64,000 bases of DNA from Opitutus sp. GAS368 (GCA_945906965.1 CAMDRP010000007.1:1-64000), one strand, 5' to 3'. Shown: positions 14,713-24,317, numbered from the stretch's first letter. The notes: generated by a model from the letters alone, not told the origin. Program-made: numbers and translations.

Positions 14713-15600
14713 TTACTCGGCCTTAACCGCGGCTTTTTTGGCGCGAATAGGCTTCTTGACGATGGTGGGTTCGACTTCGCCGTCGACGAGCGGGGCGATA
14801 CCGGCGGGCAATTCGACTTTGGAGAGGTCGATCTGATCGGCGGTCGTGGTCGCGGCGTGGGCGGCGTGGGCGGCGGCTTGCGCGGCGGCGCCACGGTCAG
14901 CGCGGCGGGTGTCGCGTTGAGCGAGGCCGCTTTGGATGGCGACGACAACGGCATCAACGATGATGCGGATGGATTTCACGGCGTCGTCGTTGCCAGGGAT
15001 GGGGTGCGAGACGGTCGCCGGATCAGAGTTGGTATCGACCAAGCCAATGCACGGAATGCCCGAGCGAGCGGCTTCGGCGACGGCGATGGCTTCGTGGTTA
15101 ACGTCGATGACGAACATCGAGGTGGGCAGACCGGGCATGTCTACGATGCCGCTGAAATTCTTCTGCATGCGGACCATCTCGCGCTTGATCGCGGATTCTT
15201 CTTTGCGGGAGAACTTCGAGAGTTCGCCGTTGGTTTCCATCGCTTGGTATTTCTTATACTTGGCGATAGATTTTTTGACGGTCTCGTAATTGGTCAGGGT
15301 GCCACCGAGCCAGCGATCGACGCAGAAGGGCATGTTGGTCGCCGCAGCGGCCTCACGGATGATTTCCTTAGCTTGGCGCTTGGTGCCGACAAGCAGAACG
15401 TTGCCGCCGTTGGCGACCGTGTTTTCGAGGAAGGTGACCGCCTTCTCGAGGGCCGCGTGGGTCTTACCCAAGTCGATAATGCTGATACCTTGACGATGAT
15501 CGAAAACGAACGGTTTGGAACGTGGGTTCCAGCGTTTGGTTTGGTGTCCAAAGTGGACGCCAGCATCGAGGAGGTCTTTAGGAGTGATGTTGAGGCTCAT
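14713..15600 (-). CDS. rpsB: 30S ribosomal protein S2
   Basis: This 295-residue protein is S2 of the small ribosomal subunit: DLLDAGVHFGHQTKRWNPR at the N-terminus, the FCVDRWLGGTLTNYETV motif, and the C-terminal GIPCIGLVDTNSDP and IPGNDDAVKSIRII signatures. After about residue 235 it carries an extension rich in Ala, Lys and Arg, beyond the usual ~240 residues. It starts the rpsB-tsf operon. The 274 bp upstream probably hold its promoter and leader, but I could not place a consensus or an S2 autoregulatory element. Confidence 0.97.
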   Translation of the reverse strand: MSLNITPKDLLDAGVHFGHQTKRWNPRSKPFVFDHRQGISIIDLGKTHAALEKAVTFLENTVANGGNVLLVGTKRQAKEIIREAAAATNMPFCVDRWLGGTLTNYETVKKSIAKYKKYQAMETNGELSKFSRKEESAIKREMVRMQKNFSGIVDMPGLPTSMFVIDVNHEAIAVAEAARSGIPCIGLVDTNSDPATVSHPIPGNDDAVKSIRIIVDAVVVAIQSGLAQRDTRRADRGAAAQAAAHAAHAATTTADQIDLSKVELPAGIAPLVDGEVEPTIVKKPIRAKKAAVKAE

Positions 15601-15874
15601 GGGATCTATGTATCTACGTTACACAGGTCGGCCAGAGGGCCGCCTTGCGATCGTGGGATGGTTAGTTGGTTTTTGTTTATGGTTTATCTAACAGACAGAG
15701 GTTTAAAAACAGCGAACGATCTTTCCTCTGGCAAGAGCGAATTACAGCGAACCTCCGGGGCTTTAAAAGATGCGCCGAAGCCATATTATTGCGTCAAAAC
15801 CAGCTCAGATATTTAATTTCCGTGGTTTGGAAGATGCCCCTTGGCGTAGCGCGAGGTTTGCTCGACGCTGCCGG

Positions 15875-16225
15875 ATGGAATCTAAATCCGCCTCTTGGGC
15901 GCAACAATTCGGTCTCACGCTTTGCCCGGCCACGGCCCTCGACACCGCAATCCCCGCCACGGTTTTAGGTGTGGCGGTGATCTTCCACACGGGTCCCGCC
16001 GGTGAAAAAGTTTTTCTGGTTCTTGAATCGCGCGCCACGCCCCTACGTCAGCACTGCCACAAACGCCTCCAAACTGCCACGCTTCCACCGGTCGCTGAGC
16101 TCACTGTCGCGTTTAAAATCGAGCCCGTGACCGACGATTCCCGTGAGGCCTTGGACGCAGCCTGTCGCCAACAAATTATTCTCACCGGTGAACTCCGGCG
16201 CGCTCTCCGCCCTGCTCTGCGCTAA
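15875..16225 (+). CDS. Hypothetical protein
   Basis: This 116-residue ORF has no family I recognise. From the ATG at 15875 it reads ESKSASWAQQFGLTLCPATALD, then VLGVAVIFHTGPAGEKVFLVLES and a basic C-terminal RRALRPALR. The track ORF starts at 15770, but the first 35 residues are basic and lie in the rpsB upstream region. There is no signal peptide, no membrane segment and no obvious Shine-Dalgarno. It converges with the YkgJ-like gene. It could be a genuine small gene of the lineage or a fortuitous ORF. Confidence 0.4.
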   Translation: MESKSASWAQQFGLTLCPATALDTAIPATVLGVAVIFHTGPAGEKVFLVLESRATPLRQHCHKRLQTATLPPVAELTVAFKIEPVTDDSREALDAACRQQIILTGELRRALRPALR

Positions 16226-16246
16226 GTGGTTCGCTCGCAGAGCGCA

Positions 16247-16510
16247 TTAATGCCCAAGCGTGCGCCGGCACAGCGCCTCACCGCGATTAAAGTCGCGACA
16301 CGTCTGTGGACGTTGCTCGTAAATCGTACACAGGCGAGTTGCTGCATCCAGCGCTACGCACGCACCGTCACCACGCTGATCCATACAGCGCACACCCGAG
16401 TGCTCCGCCACCAGCTCCTCCGGCACCACGTCTCCGGCCCGTAACTCGACCACCAAGTGACAACAGAGGCCACAACCAGCGCAGGGCGGAACAATAAATT
16501 CGTCAGTGAT
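16247..16510 (-). CDS. YkgJ-family cysteine-cluster protein, probable non-standard start
   Basis: The minus-strand frame encodes CAGCGLCCHLVVELRAG, then RCMDQRGDGACVAL and CTIYEQRPQTCRDFNRGEALC, the Cys pattern of YkgJ/UPF0153 putative Zn- or Fe-binding proteins. The ORF track starts at TTG 16456, which cuts off the essential first four cysteines. Upstream, the open frame runs to TGA at 16517-16519 without ATG, GTG or TTG. The codons before the Cys cluster read ATC ACT GAC GAA, so the ancestral start is probably ATG mutated to ATC at 16510, with GAGG just upstream. Length would be about 87 residues. It may use ATC or ATT or may be a start-codon pseudogene. Confidence 0.6.
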   Translation of the reverse strand: MTDEFIVPPCAGCGLCCHLVVELRAGDVVPEELVAEHSGVRCMDQRGDGACVALDAATRLCTIYEQRPQTCRDFNRGEALCRRTLGH

Positions 16511-16695
16511 AATGCCTCAACCCACGCAGCGCGTCGGAGTTTTAGCGATATAAACTTTGAGCTGGATACAGCGATCCGCGTGCTACGGAATTAAGGGGGA
16601 GCTGGATAACTGAGCCCAAAGCACCTGCAACATCGGCGGTATAGGCAAAAGTGCCTGCTGACTGGATTCCTTTTTTCGAGTCTACTAAAATATGG

Positions 16696-16726
16696 TTTTC
16701 AAGGACTTAAGATATAAACTTGAAAA
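16696..16726. promoter_or_regulatory. Inverted repeat upstream of the broken ATPase gene
   Basis: 8-bp arms TTTTCAAG and CTTGAAAA flank an AT-rich centre 29 bp upstream of the ATG at 16755. It lies within a 244-bp gene-free, AT-richer gap and could be an operator or hairpin; function unknown. Confidence 0.3.
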
Positions 16727-16754
16727 TCAGCAACACGATTGCCGAATTTCATCC

Positions 16755-17897
16755 ATGATCACGCGAACGCGCTACTTTCAAGATATGGAGCGGTCTTTAA
16801 AACGCAGCCCGGTAGTCTCCCTGCTCGGACCTCGATAGTGCGGAAAAACAACATTAGCGCGACAGTTTCTTGGGACAGAAAACATTAACTATTTCGATCT
16901 AGAAGAACCGGCTGTGTCGGCTCTGTTGGAGCATCCAGCGGTGGCGCTCCGCGATCTGCGCGGCTTGGTGGTGATCGATGAGGCGCTGCGTCAACCGGGG
17001 CTGTTTCCGGTGCTACGGGTGCTGGCGGACCGGCCGGGGCGGCCGGCGACTTTTTTACTTTTGGACAGCGCTTCACCGGAGCTTTCGCGGCAGACCGCGG
17101 AGTCGTTAGCGGGTCGGGATGAGATCATCGAAATGCGGGGGCTCGATCTGGGCGAGGTGCCGGCCGAAGCCCAAGAACGCCTGTGGTGGCGTGGCGGGTT
17201 TCCGCGTTCATTTTTGGCGGAAAACGACGAGGACAGCGTGGCTTGGCGCAAAAATTTTACGCGGACTTTTCTCGAGCGCGATCTGGCTCTGCTTGGATTC
17301 GGACTTTCCCCGGCGCTAATGGGGCGGTTGTGGACGATGATCGCGCACTATCACGGCCAGATATGGAACGGCAGCGAACTGGCCGCCTCGCTCGGCGTTG
17401 CCCCCAATACCGTGCGCGCCTACTTGGACGCGTTGGAGCAGACGTACATGGTACGCCGTCTCCAGCCCTGGCATACAAATCTGGGCAAACGCGTGGTGAA
17501 GAGTTCAAAGATTTACCTGCGCGACTCCGGGTTGCTGCACACGCTGCTCGGTCTCCGCAATGGCGCCGAACTGCGCACGCATCCCAAGCTGGCCGCGTCG
17601 TGGGAAGGCTTCGTGATCGAGGAACTGCTGAGGGCGCTGGGGCCGGATGAGGCTTATTTCTACGCGGTGCACAGCGGGAGCGAATTGAATTTAATGTTAG
17701 TGCGCGGAGGGCGGCGGATAGGCGTCGAGGTGAAATGGGCCGACGCCCCTGGGATGACGCGCTCGATGCACGTCGCCCGCGCCGATCTCAAGCTAGATGA
17801 GCTGTGGGTCGTCTATCCCGGCGAGCGCACGTATGCGCTCAGCGACCAAGTCACGGTATTGCCTTTGGCTGAGGCGCTAAAAAGAACCGGGCCATGA
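16755..17897 (+). pseudogene. DUF4143 ATPase gene with an amber codon in the P-loop
   Basis: From the ATG at 16755 the frame reads ITRTRYFQDMERSLKRSP, then VVSLLGPR-stop-CGKTTLARQF and continues open to 17897. The TAG at 16836-16838 replaces the Gln of GPRQCGKTT, as seen intact in the paralogue at 9772-11028, so one C-to-T change explains it. The remainder has the winged-helix middle (GSELAASLGVAPNTVRAYL), YLRDSGLLHTLLGL and the C-terminal IGVEVKWADAPG of DUF4143. The track lists only 16914-17897, which lacks Walker A. Apart from the stop the frame is undamaged, suggesting recent inactivation or read-through. Confidence 0.82.
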
Positions 17898-18042
17898 GAA
17901 CTCGTGAATATTACAAATGGATGTAAGCAGTCTGGCAGGCACAAGCCACAACCGACCCACCCTCGCCCTCGCCCTCGCCCGCCTTACCCGGCTCAAAAAG
18001 CTCTCGTCTGAATGCGGCGATGCTCATTGATTAAATCTAGTC

Positions 18043-19206
18043 ATGTCCGCGCCCCGTTCGTCCACCCTACCCGCCGCCAACTTGGAGCCGGCCCGCTGGT
18101 TGCGCACCGGGGCCATCGCCTACACGCGGATGCTGGAGTTGATCAACAACGCTAAGGTTTCGATCCGCTGCGAGACGTACATCTGGGGCAACGATGCGGT
18201 CGGGGCCCGATTTTTATCGGCTTTTGCGCAGGCGGCGTCACGCGGAGTAAGCGTAAAAGTCCTCATCGATGGCGCCGGCTCCTCCGGCCTACCTGACGAT
18301 TATTGGCACGCTCTTAGTCGTGCCGGCGGCGAAGCCCGCGTGTTCAATCCGATCACCCTCCGAAATTTCTCCCTGCGCAATCACCGCAAACTCCTGCTAA
18401 TCGACGACCACGTCGCTGTCACCGGGGGTTTTAATCTCGCAGCCGAATACGACGGCGACGGTGTGAGTGGTGGCTGGCGTGATCTCGGTTTGGAACTACA
18501 CGACCCACGCGCTCTTCGCCAACTCGCCGACTCGTTCGACCATCTATTCACCGAACACCACATGCGCCGCTGGTTCCTGCGCAGCCTGCAACGCGCAGCC
18601 CAGGCCAATCCCTTTTCGCGCGGAGCGCCGGGGCCCGTGCTTTTCAGCGGGCCGCATCTGGGGCGCAACCAATTCACCCATCAACTCCTGCGGAGCCTGC
18701 GCCAAGCTCGCCACGTCCGCATCGTCTCCGCCTATTTCGTGCCCGGCTTCCGCCTGCGCCGAGCCTTGCGCACCGTCGCCCGCCGCGGCGGGAACGTCGA
18801 GTTACTGCTCGCCGGCCGTACCGATGTGCCACTCGCGCAAAGCGCTGCCCGCTCGCTTTACGGCTCATTACTCAAAGCCGGCATCCGCATCTGGGAATAC
18901 CAACCTCAGGTGCTCCACACCAAACTCACCATCATTGACGACACCGTTTTTGTCGGCTCGGCGAACCTCGATGCACGCTCCCTCTCCATCAATTACGAAC
19001 TCACGGTCCACCTACGCGACCCCATCCTCACCGAGGCCGCCGACGCCATTTTTAATTCGGATCTCGCTCACGCTCGCGCCGTGACCTTTGAGGGCTGGCG
19101 CGCCTCCCGCACGTGGCTCACGCGGCTGCACGGTGCCTGGGCGCGTTTCCTGCTGGCCCGCGTCGATCCGTGGCTCGCCCGCCGCCAGATCCGCCGCATT
19201 CGCTAG
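18043..19206 (+). CDS. Cardiolipin synthase-like phospholipase D protein
   Basis: This 387-residue protein has two HKD motifs, HRKLLLIDD (His114) followed by GGFNLAAEY, and HTKLTIIDD (His292) followed by GSANLDARS. These form the composite active site of the PLD superfamily. The layout, with NAKVSIRCETYIWGND at the start and the SINYELTVHL close, matches bacterial cardiolipin synthases of the ClsB/YbhO type, which lack the long N-terminal membrane segments of ClsA. It would transfer a phosphatidyl group at the inner membrane. The start at 18043 is the first ATG in frame. The SNF2 gene follows 56 bp downstream. Confidence 0.85.
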   Translation: MSAPRSSTLPAANLEPARWLRTGAIAYTRMLELINNAKVSIRCETYIWGNDAVGARFLSAFAQAASRGVSVKVLIDGAGSSGLPDDYWHALSRAGGEARVFNPITLRNFSLRNHRKLLLIDDHVAVTGGFNLAAEYDGDGVSGGWRDLGLELHDPRALRQLADSFDHLFTEHHMRRWFLRSLQRAAQANPFSRGAPGPVLFSGPHLGRNQFTHQLLRSLRQARHVRIVSAYFVPGFRLRRALRTVARRGGNVELLLAGRTDVPLAQSAARSLYGSLLKAGIRIWEYQPQVLHTKLTIIDDTVFVGSANLDARSLSINYELTVHLRDPILTEAADAIFNSDLAHARAVTFEGWRASRTWLTRLHGAWARFLLARVDPWLARRQIRRIR

Positions 19207-19262
19207 CGCAAAAGCAGTTGCCAGCTCCAGCGTTTCCCCGCGCAACTTCGCCTCCGCGTCCC

Positions 19263-21776
19263 ATGCTTCGCCTCGTCCTCCCGCCCAACCTTGCCGCCGC
19301 CGTCCTCCGCGACGCCATCCCAGTAAAGGTGGAATTCGACCCGCATATCGCGCCAACCCCTGCGCTCTTTCCCGTCCTAGCCCACCTGCAACGTCTCTGC
19401 GGCACCTCCACCCCGCCCGCTTTCCTCCAGCTCACTCGCACCCAACTTCGCGAGCTCGCCGCCGCCGCCGGCCAAGAACCCATTTTTGTTCACAACGGCC
19501 AAGCTGGAGTCTGGCGCCACGCCGCACTTCTCGGTTCGCCGCCACCACCGGCCGCACCGATCAAGCCCGCAACTTTACTCGCCGCTCGATCCCTTCCACT
19601 GAAAAACACCGGCACGCCCCAAGCCCTGATCGTCGACGGCTCGGAAAATTTTCTAGCCATCACCCTGCCCTCGCCCGAGCACCCGCAGTACGCCCGGGCC
19701 CTCGAGCTACTTAAAACTTCCGGCTTCACCCTCGACCCCTCCTCGCGCAAGTGGTGGCTGCGCGACCGCCATAAAACACTCAACTTCCTCGCCGCCCAAG
19801 GCGAACGCCTCCGCACCGGTTTGGACGCCGACTTCACGGAAAACTTCGAGAAGCACACCGCTCGCCTGCGCTCGGCCGAGATCACCGCCGAAGCCACCGA
19901 AACCTCAGGCGGCTACGCCCTCACGCTCGGGCTCAAAGCCGGCTCCGCCGACGAAGCTACACTTCGCGAGGCGATCGCCACCAACCGCCGCTACCTCGAA
20001 GCCGGCGGCCAAATCTATCTCATAGCTCCCGCCCAACTCGAAAAACTCGCCACCGCCCAGCGTGCGCTCGCCGGCGATCCCACCGCGCCGATCGCCCCCC
20101 GCCGCGCCCAACGCGTCAGCGCCGCTCGAGTCGCCGAAGCCGAAGCCATCATCGAAGAACTCTCCCCCGGCTGGGTGCCACCCGAAACCTGGAAAACCCG
20201 CAGCGCCGCGCTCCGCCACCTCACAAGCCTCGCTCCCGCCCCGCTCGCGCCCGCCCTCGATAACCTGCTCCGCCCTTATCAACGCCTCGGTGTCGCTTGG
20301 CTCTGGCACCTCCACCGCGCCGAACTCGGCGGCATCCTCGCTGATGAAATGGGCCTCGGAAAAACCCTCCAAGCCCTCGCCCTGCTCACCGCCGTACAAG
20401 CCAACAACCTCGCGGCTTCCGCTCCAAGTTTCGCTACCTCGCCGCCCGCCGACCCCACGGGCCGCCGCCGCGCGCCCGCGCTCAACTCGTCCGATCCGTC
20501 CGGCAAAAAAATCGCCGCCTCCGTCGTCATCGCGCCCGCTTCCCTTCTCGAAAACTGGCGGCGTGAGACCGTCCGCTTCGCGCCCGAGCTCAGAGTCTTC
20601 GTCCACCACGGGGATCAACGCCTCATCACCGCCGCGGATTTTTTTGCCTACGATCTAATCATCACGAGCTACGGCACGCTGACCCGCGACCAAGAACTTT
20701 TCACCTCCGTCGATCTCGCCATCGTCATCGCCGACGAAGCCCAACACATCAAAAACCGCCGCTCGCAAAACGCCGCCGCCCTCCGCGCCCTGCGCGCGCG
20801 CAGCCGATTTTTACTCACCGGCACGCCGCTCGAAAACTCCCTCGACGACCTCCGCTCGCTCTTCGAATTTCTCCTCCCCGGCTACCTCACGCGCGTGCCC
20901 TCGGGCATCCGTGGTGACGAGCGCACGTGGTTCGACGAACGTCTACGCGCCCAGACCGCGCCCTACATTTTGCGCCGCACAAAAACCGCCGTCGCCCCCG
21001 AGCTGCCTGAAAAAATTGAACAAGTCGTCTGGTGCGATCTTACGCCCGCGCAGGCCAAACTTTATCGCGACACCCAAGAATCCTCCGAGCGTCAACTCCT
21101 CGATCTCGCCGCTGCCGGCGCCAACGAAGGCCGACTCCAATTCGCCGCGCTCACGCAACTTCTCCGCCTTCGCCAGATCTGCTGCGATCCACGTCTCGTC
21201 CAAAAATCTTCCGTCGAAGATTCGGCGACCGTACCCGCGTCTTCCGCGAAACCGATTCCTTCAGCCAAACTCGAAGCATTCACCGAGCTTCTCGCCGAGG
21301 CCATCGACGACGGCCACCGCGTCCTCGTCTTTTCCCAATTCACCTCGCTGCTCGCGCTCCTGCGCGAAGAACTCGCCGCGCAAGACATCGCGTATTGTTA
21401 CCTCGACGGCTCGATGGCGACGCGCGCACGTCAGGCCGAGGTCGATCGGTTTCAATCCGACGCCAGTGTCCCGCTCTTTTTACTCTCGCTGAAAGCCGGC
21501 GGTACCGGGCTCAACCTCACCGGCGCCGACACCGTCATCCACTTTGATCCGTGGTGGAATCCTGCCGCCGAGGCCCAAGCCACGGACCGCGCCCACCGCA
21601 TCGGCCAGACGCGCACCGTCACTAGCTACAAACTTATCTGCGCCGGTACCGTGGAAGAAAAAGTCCTCGCTCTCCAAGCCGAGAAACGCGCATTGCTCGC
21701 TGACGTCTTCGAAGCCAGCGACGACGCCGCAGCCAAACTCTCCCTCGCTGATCTGCGCGAACTTCTCCGCGCCTGA
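19263..21776 (+). CDS. SNF2-family DEAD/DEAH-box helicase
   Basis: This 837-residue Swi2/Snf2 ATPase has motif I DEMGLGKTLQ near residue 362, motif II DEAQ near 491 (ADEAQHIKNR), motif III LTGTPLEN, and the helicase C-terminal domain with VFSQFTSLLALL, the LKAGGTGLNLTGADTV block and DRAHRIGQTRTV. The N-terminal ~330 residues are an uncharacterised bacterial SNF2-associated region. A Pro/Ala/Ser-rich insertion of about 35 residues sits between motifs I and Ia. It should remodel DNA-protein complexes using ATP. The track start at 19113 overlaps the cardiolipin synthase; the ATG at 19263 (LRLVLPPNL) is preferred. Confidence 0.92.
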   Translation: MLRLVLPPNLAAAVLRDAIPVKVEFDPHIAPTPALFPVLAHLQRLCGTSTPPAFLQLTRTQLRELAAAAGQEPIFVHNGQAGVWRHAALLGSPPPPAAPIKPATLLAARSLPLKNTGTPQALIVDGSENFLAITLPSPEHPQYARALELLKTSGFTLDPSSRKWWLRDRHKTLNFLAAQGERLRTGLDADFTENFEKHTARLRSAEITAEATETSGGYALTLGLKAGSADEATLREAIATNRRYLEAGGQIYLIAPAQLEKLATAQRALAGDPTAPIAPRRAQRVSAARVAEAEAIIEELSPGWVPPETWKTRSAALRHLTSLAPAPLAPALDNLLRPYQRLGVAWLWHLHRAELGGILADEMGLGKTLQALALLTAVQANNLAASAPSFATSPPADPTGRRRAPALNSSDPSGKKIAASVVIAPASLLENWRRETVRFAPELRVFVHHGDQRLITAADFFAYDLIITSYGTLTRDQELFTSVDLAIVIADEAQHIKNRRSQNAAALRALRARSRFLLTGTPLENSLDDLRSLFEFLLPGYLTRVPSGIRGDERTWFDERLRAQTAPYILRRTKTAVAPELPEKIEQVVWCDLTPAQAKLYRDTQESSERQLLDLAAAGANEGRLQFAALTQLLRLRQICCDPRLVQKSSVEDSATVPASSAKPIPSAKLEAFTELLAEAIDDGHRVLVFSQFTSLLALLREELAAQDIAYCYLDGSMATRARQAEVDRFQSDASVPLFLLSLKAGGTGLNLTGADTVIHFDPWWNPAAEAQATDRAHRIGQTRTVTSYKLICAGTVEEKVLALQAEKRALLADVFEASDDAAAKLSLADLRELLRA

Positions 21777-21826
21777 TTACGTTTTCCGTCTCGCCCCTTG
21801 CGGCGCGATGACTGCTGATCACGACC

Positions 21827-22834
21827 ATGATCCGCACCTTCATTTTCCGAGCTCGCCTCGGCGCCTTCGCGCTCATCGTCCACGCAGCGTTCACGCTCGC
21901 CGTTTCTGACGCTGCGGCCGCGCCCGCCGCCAAGTACACGTTTGTCGCCCCGAGCGAGCGTAATGTCGTCTACGGCATGGATCATGGCGCCGCGCTCCTG
22001 CTCGATGTTTACCGCCCCGCCGCATCCAACGGCTACGCGCTCATTTTTATCATGGGTACCGGCTTCACCGCCAGCGGCGAGTACAACGACGTTCCTCTCA
22101 AAGAGCTCAACCGCTACCTCGTCGACGCTGGGATTTTTCCTCCGCTTTTCGGCGGCAAAAGCCACGCCTTCAGCCCAGCGCTCGAGGCAGGATTCACCGT
22201 TTTCACGATTAACCACCGCCTGGCTCCCGCGCACACGTGGAAAACCATGGTACGCGACTGCCAACGCGCTGTTCAATGGATCCGCGCTCACGCTCAAGAC
22301 TATCGCATCAATCCCGCCGCGATCGGCGGATTGGGGCATTCGTCGGGCGCCACCTTGACGACGTTTCTCGCCGTCTCCGACGACGTCGCAGACCCCCAAG
22401 CCGCCGATCCCGTCAACCGCCAGTCGAGCCGTATCCAAGCCGCCGTCGCATTTTCTGGCCTGCATGATTTGCTCGCCTACCGCGAAGAGCGCCCAGCGCT
22501 AGCGGGCATGTTGTCCACATTGACCGGCCGCACGATCATGTTTGAAACGCCGGATCACCCGATTTTCGCCACGTACCGCGAAGCCTCGACGATCAGCCAC
22601 GTCACGAAAGACGACGCCCCCATGTTGGTCTTTCACGGCGACGCCGATGTGCTCGTGGACGTTCGCCAAGCGCAGGCGCTCGATCGCGCACTCACCCGCG
22701 CCGGCGTACCGCACGAGCTCATCATTTTACCCGGCGCGGATCACGGCCAATTGAAGCAACCCATGCAGCCCACGCCGGTCGATCATGCCGCCACGTGGTT
22801 AATCGAGCAGTTAAAGAAAACTTCCTCCCGCTAA
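21827..22834 (+). CDS. Secreted alpha/beta hydrolase (esterase/lipase)
   Basis: This 335-residue protein has a signal peptide ending in an AAAAP region and the alpha/beta-hydrolase fold. The nucleophile elbow is GHSSG (about residue 172), the oxyanion loop INHRLAP, and the C-terminal acid and base fall in FHGDADVLVD and GADHGQ. This matches the BD-FAE/carboxylesterase group that hydrolyses acyl or feruloyl esters. Export suggests a role in degrading external substrates. It follows the SNF2 gene by 50 bp but is probably independent. A bidirectional terminator separates it from the convergent OmpW-like gene. Confidence 0.83.
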   Translation: MIRTFIFRARLGAFALIVHAAFTLAVSDAAAAPAAKYTFVAPSERNVVYGMDHGAALLLDVYRPAASNGYALIFIMGTGFTASGEYNDVPLKELNRYLVDAGIFPPLFGGKSHAFSPALEAGFTVFTINHRLAPAHTWKTMVRDCQRAVQWIRAHAQDYRINPAAIGGLGHSSGATLTTFLAVSDDVADPQAADPVNRQSSRIQAAVAFSGLHDLLAYREERPALAGMLSTLTGRTIMFETPDHPIFATYREASTISHVTKDDAPMLVFHGDADVLVDVRQAQALDRALTRAGVPHELIILPGADHGQLKQPMQPTPVDHAATWLIEQLKKTSSR

Positions 22835-22871
22835 AGCACGGCTTTCGTGATCAGCGCGACTGTGCGCTCGC

Positions 22872-22905
22872 AAAAAACGCCGACCCCCCACGGGCCGGCG
22901 TTTTC
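22872..22905. terminator. Bidirectional terminator
   Basis: AAAACGCCG and CGGCGTTTT pair around a C-rich loop, with A-run and T-run flanks. It lies between convergent genes ending at 22834 and 22926 and can serve both. Confidence 0.85.
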
Positions 22906-22925
22906 TGCTAGTAACCGGTGACTGC

Positions 22926-23555
22926 TCAGAACGCGTAGCTTGCGCCAACGGCGAAGAGCCAAGGATCGAGGCGAGCCTCCGTAAGTTGAGTCGAGCCTGT
23001 GGACACATCCGAACGTAGCGCCACGCGTTTCACGTCGAAGTTCATGCTCCAACGTTCATCTAGTTTGACATCCACGCCCGCTTGGCCGGCGAGACCGACG
23101 CTGTAATTTTCCAAACTCAGCGGCACGCCCGCGACCGAAAGATCGCCACCCCAAATCAGGGTAAAATTCACGCCCGCACCGAAGTAAGGCCGGATTGCCC
23201 CGCCTGAATTCGGGCGATATTTACCGAGCAAGGTCGGCGGTAGATGTTTAAACGAACCGAGCTTGCCGACCCCAGCAAGCGACACGTCCTGCGTCTGTGG
23301 AATCGTGAGCACCAACTCGGCGGACCACGTGTCATTAAACGCATAATCCACATCCAACTCGGGGATAAACTTGTCATTCACCTTCACCGCATTCTCGGCG
23401 AAATTAATACCCAGCGCCGAAAACGCCGAAGACTTGTCGACCGTTTCAAGATACGTGGCCCGCAAACGTGCAGACCAAGGACTAGCGGCCTGGAGGCCCG
23501 CGATGGAAAGCAACAGGGCTGCTGCATAAGTGATTCGAGTACGGCGTGTGTTCAT
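22926..23555 (-). CDS. OmpW-family outer membrane protein
   Basis: This 209-residue precursor has a signal peptide (RITYAAALLLSIAGLQA) and an eight-stranded OmpW-like barrel. Signatures are ATYLETVDKSS, FIPELDVDYAFNDTWSAELVLT, the LPPTLLGKYRP segment and IRPYFGAGVNFT. It ends in a terminal Phe (GASYAF), the sorting signal of outer-membrane barrels. OmpW proteins are small channels for hydrophobic compounds. It is monocistronic, facing the esterase across a shared terminator. The 224-bp upstream gap contains only weak ORFs. Confidence 0.87.
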   Translation of the reverse strand: MNTRRTRITYAAALLLSIAGLQAASPWSARLRATYLETVDKSSAFSALGINFAENAVKVNDKFIPELDVDYAFNDTWSAELVLTIPQTQDVSLAGVGKLGSFKHLPPTLLGKYRPNSGGAIRPYFGAGVNFTLIWGGDLSVAGVPLSLENYSVGLAGQAGVDVKLDERWSMNFDVKRVALRSDVSTGSTQLTEARLDPWLFAVGASYAF

Positions 23556-23779
23556 AGTTTATTGATAGGTGTTGGTGATGCGTGGCCGAAGAAATGTCCT
23601 CCCGTTACGCTGAACAACTTAATCGAAATGTTCGCATCGTGCTGAGCATCGCTTGGCGGATACTACGCATGAATTAGTTTTAAAAATCGCCCGCCCGATC
23701 ATGCGGAAATTCCGCTTGCCGCTCTGTGCTTCGACTGACGCCCTAATTAACAGGTTTCTGGCCTCCACCACCTCACGCT

Positions 23780-24298
23780 ATGTCACGCAATCCCTACGCC
23801 GACGATATCATCATCTCCTGGGTCGAACTTCATCGCGACGCCCGCTACCTCTCCGAAATGCTCCACGCCATCGGCACGTGGAAAGGCATCATCGCCATCA
23901 CTCGCGGCGGACTCGTGCCTGCCGCCCTCGTCGCGCGCGAACTTGAGATCCGCCTCATCGACACCATCTGCGTCACTAGTTACAATGCCGGCGAAAACAA
24001 CACCGCCGCCCAAGTCCAAGGCTCGATCAACGTTCTAAAAGGCGTTCCTGGCGACGGCGACGGTTATCTCCTCATCGACGACCTCGTCGACACCGGAAAA
24101 ACCGCCCGCGTCGTTCGTCAACTCTTACCCAAAGCCTACTTCGCGACGCTTTACGCCAAGCCCTCCGGTCGCCCCATCGTCGACACGTGCGTGAAAGAAT
24201 TTAAGCAAAACAAGTGGATCCACTTCCCCTGGGATATCGAATACAAGTTCGCCACACCGATTAAACACGGCGGCCGCGCCACCGGCGCCGACACCTGA
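23780..24298 (+). CDS. gpt: Xanthine-guanine phosphoribosyltransferase
   Basis: This 172-residue purine salvage enzyme transfers phosphoribose from PRPP to xanthine or guanine. It tracks E. coli Gpt closely: WKGIIAITRGGLVPAALVARELEIRLIDTICVTSY and the PRPP loop YLLIDDLVDTGKTA, then AKPSGRPIVDT and the C-terminal PWDIEYKFATPI. It is about 20 residues longer than the E. coli enzyme, partly from an AGENNTAAQVQG insertion in the flexible loop. The start ATG at 23780 fits the family. A terminator lies 20 bp downstream. Confidence 0.92.
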   Translation: MSRNPYADDIIISWVELHRDARYLSEMLHAIGTWKGIIAITRGGLVPAALVARELEIRLIDTICVTSYNAGENNTAAQVQGSINVLKGVPGDGDGYLLIDDLVDTGKTARVVRQLLPKAYFATLYAKPSGRPIVDTCVKEFKQNKWIHFPWDIEYKFATPIKHGGRATGADT

Positions 24299-24317
24299 AT
24301 TTAAGCCTTTCGGTATT

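Noticed and set aside
17941-17990. CCCTCG tandem repeat as a CRISPR or microsatellite
   Set aside because: Only about three imperfect 6-nt units; ordinary low complexity. No CRISPR array was seen anywhere in the window.
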